Source: Bacteroidota bacterium (GTDB lineage: Bacteria > Bacteroidota > Bacteroidia > Chitinophagales > Chitinophagaceae). From it: a stretch of DNA of 5,005 nucleotides. A program made the translations under genes and the position numbers. Positions within the stretch are counted from its first letter, which is position 1. Every line of letters begins with the position of its first letter. Shown piece after piece: positions 1-5,005 of this stretch. The stretch lies in the NCBI GenBank assembly GCA_023386395.1, contig JAEWJV010000207.1, positions 1 through 5,005 of the forward strand. Reading direction: 5' to 3'. The notes under the pieces are model-generated. The model did no database searches. It saw only the letters and a program-made list of their open reading frames with translations, and was not told the DNA's origin.

Positions 1-1993
1 AAACATAATCGTTGAACGATTCTGCAAAACGGGCCATCAGGTGGTCGAGAAAACGGTTGCGCCTGTCGAGAAAAGTTTCGTTGCTTTCATATAATTTTTG
101 CCAGCTATTGGATGGCACTGCAGAAGAATCCTGCTGCTGCAATAATTCATCGAGCAGAATGTCAATGCCTGCTTTTTTATATACAGGTTCTATGTCGGGA
201 ATAGCATTTAAATATTGTGCATAATAAGTTTGAACAACATCCTCAGTTGAAAACAATGAACCTGCATTTTTTAACTGGGAGAAGAAATCAGCAAGCAACT
301 GGTCATAAAACATAAGATATGCTTTCATTTGCTTTGCCTTCGCCCTTCGCTCATCTGTGGCAGATGGCGGCAAACCCGCAGCGCTAATGCCATAGGTTAA
401 CGGAAAAACCTGCTGTACAGACGTGTATGAATCCAGAGGAATATATGCGCCTTGCGGCAATGGAATATCCAATGCATGACCGTTTAATTTATTACGCACA
501 CCTAATGCATGCAGCCACTTCAATATATCCCTTACTTCATTTAAAGATGGTATGTATGTAAACTGGTTTTTGTAAAAAACAATTTTTGACTTTGTTTCGG
601 AGAATACAGGTTTATGCCAAAGTGAAACAGGCATGCACCAGGGTTTACCTGTAAGATTGGGCACGGGTTCGCCGTTGTCATCATACTTGGTGAGCCTGAA
701 ATTGCGAACCGCATTCACACCTTCAATATCCATTAAAAGATTAATGATGTCTGATGTATAAATCTGCTGCCGTAACTGCGTTTTTTCCAACTCACCTGTA
801 TCAATAAAACCATGCTTTAATTTCGGACCCTCGAAAATGGCATCTGTTGTTTTTCCTTTATTTACGAGTTCATCCAGCGTGTAAAATTTTACTGTTGGGT
901 TCAGGTATTCTTCAATGGCATAAAACACTTTTGCCTGTACGGCTTCAATATCAGCAGAAGGTTGCACATCAATATCGCAGCAAACAGCCACTTCTTCGTC
1001 TTCAACTGTATCAACACTTATAAAATCTTCACATAAATTCCGGTTGGCATTCAATACACGTTTTGCTGTTTGAATAATTTTTTTCGCCTTTTGAATTTTC
1101 AGGGCATATAAATAAATTACCTGGCGGGTAAAAGCAGTTGTAAAGAAGGATATAATATCTTCTTTAGTAAGTTTTCCATCAGCAGGTTGCAGGTCAACTG
1201 TAATAAACCCGTCAACATTTGCTGCAGCGTTAGTGTTACAGGAAAAAGAAGCTTTAATCGTCCAGCCGCTGTGTTCATCATCAATATCCGGCAAAGCCGA
1301 AACAGCTATGGTTGTTGCATCGCAGGTTAATATATCCATGCTTACATCATCCGCATCCCAAACAGGGAACGAAATGGTAAGACTTGCAGCGCCGGCCTTG
1401 AATGAACGCGCAGGTGCAACAGCGGTAACAGCCGGCGTTAAAATAATGATGTCGCCGTTGTTTAAATCGCCAAACTGCAAATCATCATCAAGATCAACCA
1501 GCACTTTATACAGGCCGGATAGATAAACAGGCTGCGATGTTGGTTCATAAGTTAATGTATCATTTTTACAATCAGCATATATGGCTACTTCACCTGCCGG
1601 AACAGCTGTTTTGCCTTCCGTATAAAAATCATCTGTAAAAAACCAGGCATTATGTATGCCCTCTACATCAATTAATAACTTCCTGTAATCATTAATGGTT
1701 AATGGTGATTGTGTGAGGATATTATTCGCTGTGTAAAAAGCCTGTGATGCCGGCATTTTTCCATCGGTACCTGCGAGCAGGTTTTGCATGGGCATAGCAG
1801 AGCGATAACCCAGTTCTGTTATAGCATAGCATAAAGCTTCAAGTATGGTAATGCCGGGATCGTGCTCGTTATAATCCGTCCATAATTTACTGCCGAGTTC
1901 TTCAATATATTTCAAACCTTCTGCACGCAGAAAATTATAATCCTGGCTGTTATCGAGTTGCGGCGTTCTTAATATGGTTAGTTCATCAGCCAT
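1..1993 (-). CDS. Second baseplate wedge protein of the contractile injection system (Afp12-like), 3'-partial
   Basis: Probable partner wedge subunit (Afp12/Pvc12-like). The ATG at 1993-1991 opens a frame with no stop for 664 codons, running off the left edge. The start is chosen because it overlaps the stop of the upstream gene and the next Met is at residue 67. Residues 38-64 carry WTDYNEHDPGITILE and a following ALCYAITELGYR, the W-D-N-x-x-DPG-x-T-x-LE block of phage and CIS baseplate proteins. Residues 97-120 (LTINDYRKLL, then EGIHNAW) resemble the DY motif of J proteins. Residues 140-275 are beta-rich. Residues 312-434 contain RNLCEDF, an acidic VEDEEVAVCCDIDV strand, IEEYLNP, IFEGPKLKHGFID and IYTSDIINLLMDIEGVNAV. 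Residues 529-664 are mostly helical (FPLTYGI, RRAKAKQMKAYLMFYDQLLADF, RRNRFLDHLMARFAESF). There is no signal peptide or transmembrane segment. The protein presumably continues beyond the window. The exact Afp12 equivalence rests on gene order and motifs; a second J-type protein is the alternative description. Confidence 0.88.
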   Translation of the reverse strand, partial: MADELTILRTPQLDNSQDYNFLRAEGLKYIEELGSKLWTDYNEHDPGITILEALCYAITELGYRSAMPMQNLLAGTDGKMPASQAFYTANNILTQSPLTINDYRKLLIDVEGIHNAWFFTDDFYTEGKTAVPAGEVAIYADCKNDTLTYEPTSQPVYLSGLYKVLVDLDDDLQFGDLNNGDIIILTPAVTAVAPARSFKAGAASLTISFPVWDADDVSMDILTCDATTIAVSALPDIDDEHSGWTIKASFSCNTNAAANVDGFITVDLQPADGKLTKEDIISFFTTAFTRQVIYLYALKIQKAKKIIQTAKRVLNANRNLCEDFISVDTVEDEEVAVCCDIDVQPSADIEAVQAKVFYAIEEYLNPTVKFYTLDELVNKGKTTDAIFEGPKLKHGFIDTGELEKTQLRQQIYTSDIINLLMDIEGVNAVRNFRLTKYDDNGEPVPNLTGKPWCMPVSLWHKPVFSETKSKIVFYKNQFTYIPSLNEVRDILKWLHALGVRNKLNGHALDIPLPQGAYIPLDSYTSVQQVFPLTYGISAAGLPPSATDERRAKAKQMKAYLMFYDQLLADFFSQLKNAGSLFSTEDVVQTYYAQYLNAIPDIEPVYKKAGIDILLDELLQQQDSSAVPSNSWQKLYESNETFLDRRNRFLDHLMARFAESFNDYV
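2..409 (-). other. Helical C-terminal extension of the Afp12-like protein (cut by the window edge)
   Basis: Residues 529-664 of the downstream gene, after the J-like module, contain VFPLTYGISAAGLPPSA, a charged helix RRAKAKQMKAYLMFYDQLLADF, a run of predicted helices, a QQQ tract and RRNRFLDHLMARFAESF at the very edge. These blocks recur, as I remember them, in Bacteroidota eCIS baseplate proteins and help separate this protein from ordinary phage gpJ. The role of the extension is unknown to me, and its end lies outside the window. Confidence 0.6.
692..1060 (-). other. Second J-like module in the Afp12-like protein
   Basis: Residues 312-434 of the downstream gene run RVLNANRNLCEDF, VEDEEVAVCCDIDV, a helix AKVFYAIEEYLNP, the IFEGPKLKHGFID loop, then IYTSDIINLLMDIEG and NAVRNFRL. 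The order helix, strand, strand, helix ending in LNP, I-x-x-S-D-I helix, GV-x-x-V strand matches the C-terminal module of the upstream protein (YLEKLNSKFVRLHV, FEFTVNF, IEQFLTPWAF, TIEKSVVLNFI, YVDYITCF). This is seen directly by comparing the two translations and suggests common ancestry. A structure comparison was not possible here. Confidence 0.65.
1802..1882 (-). other. W-T-D-Y-N-x-x-DPG-x-T-x-LE motif block of the Afp12-like protein
   Basis: Residues 38-64 of the downstream gene read WTDYNEHDPGITILE followed by ALCYAITELGYR. A tryptophan, an Asn and a DPG turn, then Thr-x-Leu-Glu leading into a helix, is the N-terminal hallmark of many phage and contractile-injection baseplate proteins, including TIGR02243-type assembly proteins, where the equivalent is W-T-D-x-x-x-x-DPG-I-T-L-LE. 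Its position within the first 70 residues supports the ATG chosen as the start. Confidence 0.8.
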
Positions 1994-1995
1994 CA
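1991..1995 (-). promoter_or_regulatory. TGATG stop-start overlap, likely translational coupling
   Basis: On the minus strand the TGA of the Afp11-like gene (1995-1993) shares its final A with the ATG of the Afp12-like gene (1993-1991). The 20 bases before the ATG are AT-rich and contain no GGAGG-like Shine-Dalgarno, which is usual in Bacteroidota. The arrangement implies one transcript and re-initiation by ribosomes finishing the upstream gene, which would keep two interacting wedge subunits in matched amounts. The overlap is seen directly; coupling is inferred. Confidence 0.8.
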
Positions 1996-4900
1996 GCAAT
2001 TACAATTTGCAGGTGAAGTAATTATATGTCGTGTAACACCGTCATTATAGGAAACAAGAATGGAACGTGCGGTGCTGGCAACGGCGGTTTCAATATCAGG
2101 CAACATTTCGAGTATGGTCGTACCATCCCTTCTTATGATGTGGTTCATCTTAAAGCAGGTTATATAATCCACATAATCCCTTTCTTCAATAAAATTCAAT
2201 ACAACTGATTTTTCAATGGTGCCGCCAAATTCAATATCGCTGTTGTTATCAAAAGCCCAGGGCGTGAGAAATTGTTCTATATCCATGCTTAACTGGTTGC
2301 TGTAAACCGTTGCATCGTGATTGGGCATAAAGTTTACCGTAAACTCAAACTGCACTTCTTCAAACTGCGGGTTTATAACATGCAGCCGTACAAATTTTGA
2401 ATTAAGCTTTTCAAGGTATTGCTGTATTTCAGTAAGCAGCCCAACGCTTGTATAAGGACGCAACGTATTAGCAGATGTATTGTTATGCAGATCGGGAATG
2501 GTTACTACCGTTACATGGCCGGGCAGTGTTTCACTGTAAGTTGTGTTGTTGGATTTATCTGTGATTAATCCTGTATGGTTGATGCATTTTACTTTATGCA
2601 CCTGCGGATAATTCTGTAAAACCAGCCGTTCATAATCCCAACCGGTAACAGCTCTTTGTTTATGCCGCAACCTTTCGCTTACGCGAATATAAAACTGGTC
2701 ATTTGTTTCAGCAGTTTTGCCATCAAATGAAGTATATGGCTGATTTGTTTTTTTAAGCGCTGCATCTGCCACTGCAGGTTTGCTGATGATATTTGGCGCT
2801 AATGCTTTTGTAAAGAAAATATTTTTGGAGGCATCCTGCGAAAAAGTTGCCCTGGCAGCATTGGTGGTAACCGTTATTAATTTACAAACAGCATCGGTGT
2901 CGTGATCCACTACGGCTTTTATCCATAACAGGCTATTATCTGCACGTGTATTTGCCGGAATAATATTGCGCGGAATATTAGCGATAACAATTCCTGAACG
3001 GGTCAGGTTATTTGTTTGATCTGTGATGTTAAGCTTTTCAAACTTAATCCAGTTGTTAGCAGATAAATAATACCAGCTAACGGCTGTCATCGGTTTCAAC
3101 GGGTTAGATGTACCATCGGCTACCTGGAATAAAAGAGAGTAAGTTTGCGATGCACCAGCTTTACTCAATCCAATCCATAATTCACCGCCATCATCTTTGG
3201 CTATACCATCTTCCAGATTAAAAACGGGCAGAAAACTTAATGCATCGGTTATAAGAAAAGGATGCATTTCCCTGAAACCAAACGGCTCGATATGATAGAA
3301 AAAGTTGGATCGGTTAGTAAAAGAGGCAGTTGTATTTTCATTGAAGGCAATTGTTTCCTGTGTCGTATAATCCATGTATAACGATTTAATAACCGGAGAC
3401 GGCGGCAAAGGAACATTGGCTGGTGGGTTCACCGTATAAGTAGTGGTTTTTGAACCATCACCATTATCTGTTTCAGTAATTTTTGTGCTTGTATTTTTTA
3501 TGGAGTTCTGAACATTTGATAAAAAAGTGGAGAGACTGTAATCGGAAGAATCCAGCACGATTTTTATAAATCCGTCAATTGAAGTAATGGCGTAATCTGC
3601 ATTGGGTGTAAAATCTGTTGACGAAACAGGCACTTTCTCTAAACCATTTATAGATACGTTGGGCGCATAATCAAAAAAGTAAAACTCATCTACAAAATCA
3701 AAAAACATCTCCTGTGCAAACAGGTTTGAATCAAAAAACTCAAACTCCGGAGTATCTGACATTAGTGATACTGAAGAAGACTGCGCAGCAGATGAAGAAG
3801 AAAGAGAGGGCGAAGAAGATGAGGCTGTAAATGATTGCAGCCCCAGGACCGGTGCAAAATTCAATACACTTCTGTTGATGGTTATCTGTCTTGTTCTTAA
3901 CCCAAAATCATCATCAATGGCATCTGTCCATTTGCCTTGTTTTAAGGCACTGATATTTGCATTAATAGTGAAACCAGGCAAATCCTGCCAGTCAATATGC
4001 AATACCAATTCCGTAAGCGGTTTTTGAAAAATTTCTTTATTGCCGATTATAAGTGAAGCGCCTTTTTCAGGGAATTCTCCAAAAGCTTTAAAAGGTTTGG
4101 CCGTATTTACTTTACCATCATTATTCTGCAGGCTTAAGTCTTTTACTGATGCTGTTACTTTTAGCTGCACAGCATTTATAATGAGTGATTTTATTTTTTG
4201 ATAAGACTTATAATTGGTAACCGTTACCTGCGCCATTGGCAGGGCCTGTGTAAAATTGCCGCCATGTATTTTTTGTGAATAAGGAATTATTGGCGGCACA
4301 TCGCCATCCAAACTAACCTGTAATGTAAAGCTGTTGCCGTTTATAGTTGGCGTATAAGATGCTGCCGTGTACCAGTTCTTCTTTCCGGTAAACTGAACGC
4401 TGAATATGCCTGACAGATCAGCTACAGATACACCGGCCATGCTTTGGCAAACAAACGTGATATTAATTGTTCTGGCGCCTTCATTAAGATATAAAGTATT
4501 GGATGCAATAGCGAAACCTGTATTGGCCTTGCTTATCTTGCCCGTATCACCAAATGCAGGCCAGGAGTTATCTGCGCTTAATAATTTAGCGCCATTACCA
4601 TCATCAGAATTGGCAACAGGAGAAGCGTATAAACCGCCGGAACTATTTTTGTTTAGATACAGCGATTTTAATGATTGCACACTTGCCTGGTGCAATACAA
4701 CATCGTCGGTTAAAGTATAAAAGAGATCATTGTTCTTATCATCTTTGCCGGCTTTAAATGCGGTGCCTTTTTTAAGAATATGATCCGGCGTATTTTTTTG
4801 CAGGTCAAATAAAAGATGAACAAAATCAGGAACAGACGGAGCATTACTTAACCTTAATACTGCTTTATAATAAAAATCAAGGTGCTCCTGTGTATAGTTA

Positions 4901-5005
4901 TTTACTTTGTTTTGGGCAACCTGGAACAGCCTTAAAAAAGCCAGGTACAAAGCATAATGCGGCTGATGCTGATTGTAATTCTGTAATACATCATTAAGAT
5001 AGGCC
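1993..5005 (-). CDS. Baseplate J/gp47-like wedge protein of a contractile injection system (Afp11-like), 5'-partial
   Basis: Likely baseplate wedge subunit of an extracellular contractile injection system, equivalent to Afp11/Pvc11 (T4 gp6-like), a cytoplasmically assembled structural protein with no enzymatic role. The frame is open through the right edge: 18 more codons precede the TTG at 4950, so that TTG is internal and the true start is outside. 1003 complete codons are visible before the TGA at 1995-1993. Numbering from the TTG codon, residues 1-100 hold a helical stretch (QEHLDFYYKAVLRL) and a VPDFVHLLFDL block typical of Bacteroidota members. Residues 376-397 are Ser-rich and 400-430 Phe/acidic. 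Residues 455-700 are beta-rich (FFYHIEPFGF, GGELWIGLS, SLLFQVADG). Residues 751-935 form the J-type module: FYIRVSERLRHKQRAVTGWDYERL, in which RAVT..DYERL is the signature, then YPQVHKVKC, a long strand pair, FGGTIEKSVV and YVDYI. There is no signal peptide or membrane segment in the visible part. Recognition is from remembered family motifs; J-like assignment is firm, Afp11 equivalence good but not tested by search. Confidence 0.9.
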   Translation of the reverse strand, partial: AYLNDVLQNYNQHQPHYALYLAFLRLFQVAQNKVNNYTQEHLDFYYKAVLRLSNAPSVPDFVHLLFDLQKNTPDHILKKGTAFKAGKDDKNNDLFYTLTDDVVLHQASVQSLKSLYLNKNSSGGLYASPVANSDDGNGAKLLSADNSWPAFGDTGKISKANTGFAIASNTLYLNEGARTINITFVCQSMAGVSVADLSGIFSVQFTGKKNWYTAASYTPTINGNSFTLQVSLDGDVPPIIPYSQKIHGGNFTQALPMAQVTVTNYKSYQKIKSLIINAVQLKVTASVKDLSLQNNDGKVNTAKPFKAFGEFPEKGASLIIGNKEIFQKPLTELVLHIDWQDLPGFTINANISALKQGKWTDAIDDDFGLRTRQITINRSVLNFAPVLGLQSFTASSSSPSLSSSSAAQSSSVSLMSDTPEFEFFDSNLFAQEMFFDFVDEFYFFDYAPNVSINGLEKVPVSSTDFTPNADYAITSIDGFIKIVLDSSDYSLSTFLSNVQNSIKNTSTKITETDNGDGSKTTTYTVNPPANVPLPPSPVIKSLYMDYTTQETIAFNENTTASFTNRSNFFYHIEPFGFREMHPFLITDALSFLPVFNLEDGIAKDDGGELWIGLSKAGASQTYSLLFQVADGTSNPLKPMTAVSWYYLSANNWIKFEKLNITDQTNNLTRSGIVIANIPRNIIPANTRADNSLLWIKAVVDHDTDAVCKLITVTTNAARATFSQDASKNIFFTKALAPNIISKPAVADAALKKTNQPYTSFDGKTAETNDQFYIRVSERLRHKQRAVTGWDYERLVLQNYPQVHKVKCINHTGLITDKSNNTTYSETLPGHVTVVTIPDLHNNTSANTLRPYTSVGLLTEIQQYLEKLNSKFVRLHVINPQFEEVQFEFTVNFMPNHDATVYSNQLSMDIEQFLTPWAFDNNSDIEFGGTIEKSVVLNFIEERDYVDYITCFKMNHIIRRDGTTILEMLPDIETAVASTARSILVSYNDGVTRHIITSPANCNC
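2146..2700 (-). other. J/gp47-type C-terminal module of the Afp11-like protein
   Basis: This part of the upstream gene carries the family signature. In order: FYIRVSERLRHKQRAVTGWDYERL, YPQVHKVKC, a GHVTVVTIPD strand, a helix ending near YLEKLNSKFVRLHVI, a strand pair around QFEFTVNF, a helix to EQFLTPWAF, FGGTIEKSVVLNFI and YVDYITCFKM. Baseplate J proteins of phages (P2 gpJ, Mu gp47, TIGR02243-type) share the R-A-V-T-x-x-D-Y core and the final GVDYV-like strand. In assembled tails and CIS particles this region belongs to the wedge that contacts the hub and neighbouring wedges. The strand order is my reading of the sequence, not a structure prediction. Confidence 0.8.
3661..3753 (-). other. 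Phe/Tyr- and Asp/Glu-rich segment after the Ser linker
   Basis: Residues 400-430 (TTG numbering) include 10 Phe, 2 Tyr and 8 acidic residues in 31, with no Lys or Arg; examples are PEFEFFDSNLF, EMFFDFVDEF and YFFDYAP. The composition is unlike the Asn/Thr/Lys-rich flanks. Regularly spaced aromatics in an acidic background behind a flexible linker look like a short docking peptide that could bury its aromatics on a partner protein. The composition is seen; the docking role is only an inference. Confidence 0.7.
3760..3825 (-). other. Ser-rich low-complexity linker within the Afp11-like protein
   Basis: Residues 376-397, counted from the TTG codon at 4950, are mostly Ser with Ala, Pro, Leu, Gln and Val (for example ASSSSPSLSSSSAAQSSSVS). 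On the plus strand the DNA is purine-rich with recurrent gaa/gaag/gatgaa units, so replication slippage could have lengthened it. It sits between two folded-looking beta regions and most likely acts as a flexible, disordered linker. I do not remember such a linker as a constant part of the family. Confidence 0.75.

Noticed and set aside
12..224. Plus-strand ORF of 70 codons
   Set aside because: It lies antisense within the Afp12-like gene, whose frame is open and motif-rich here; its translation has no recognisable domain.
1233..1526. Plus-strand ORF of 97 codons
   Set aside because: It is antisense to the Afp12-like gene, with low-complexity Ser/Ala content and no start signal or domain; best explained as a shadow frame.
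2026..2208. Plus-strand ORF of 60 codons
   Set aside because: It lies opposite the conserved C-terminal module of the Afp11-like gene and has no recognisable features.
4406..4720. Plus-strand ORF of 104 codons with a hydrophobic start
   Set aside because: It is antisense inside the Afp11-like gene; the hydrophobic run comes from the reverse reading of sense codons, and no homologue comes to mind.
1..5005. Alternative reading as an ordinary prophage tail or a T6SS baseplate
   Set aside because: The J-like motifs alone would allow it, but the size of both proteins, their pairing and the Bacteroidota-type blocks (RNLCEDF, IFEGPKLKHGFID, RRNRFLDHLMARFAESF) fit eCIS better. It is not fully excluded without the flanks.
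1..5005. tRNA, rRNA, CRISPR, IS element, promoter or terminator
   Set aside because: No direct or inverted repeats of note, no spacer-repeat pattern and no intergenic space; the two coding frames cover every base.

Overview
The window is coding almost from end to end, all on the minus strand. It holds two large adjacent genes, each cut by a window edge. Both look like baseplate wedge proteins of a phage-tail-like contractile injection system of the Afp/PVC/MAC type (extracellular CIS, eCIS) as found in Bacteroidota. The organism is most likely a Bacteroidota member, possibly Chitinophagaceae/Sphingobacteriia-like. The grounds are moderate-to-low GC (about 40% by eye), no Shine-Dalgarno at the internal start, Asn/Lys/Thr-rich proteins, and protein motifs I associate with eCIS loci of that phylum.

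Reading in the direction of transcription (high to low coordinates), the first gene (5005 to 1993) is an Afp11-like, baseplate J/gp47-type protein. Its N-terminus lies beyond position 5005. 1003 complete codons are visible, followed by a TGA. It has a helical and beta-rich N-terminal half, a Ser-rich linker followed by a Phe/Asp/Glu-rich stretch, a beta-rich middle, and a classic J-type C-terminal module (an RAVTGWDYERL motif, then the FGGTIEKSVV and YVDYI blocks).

The second gene (1993 to 1) starts on an ATG that shares one base with the stop of the first (TGATG). It stays open for 664 codons to the left edge, so it has no stop in the window. It opens with a WTDYNEHDPGITILE motif, has its own copy of the J-like module split by an insertion, and continues into a helical C-terminal part. 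By motif content and position it is best called the Afp12-like partner.

In characterised eCIS particles (Afp, PVC), the products of genes 11 and 12 pair to build the baseplate wedges that join the spike hub to the sheath. The one-base overlap here fits coupled translation of two such partners. There is no intergenic DNA, RNA gene, mobile element, CRISPR array, promoter or terminator that I can support. The rest of the eCIS locus (sheath, tube, spike, AAA+ ATPase, cargo) must lie outside the window.
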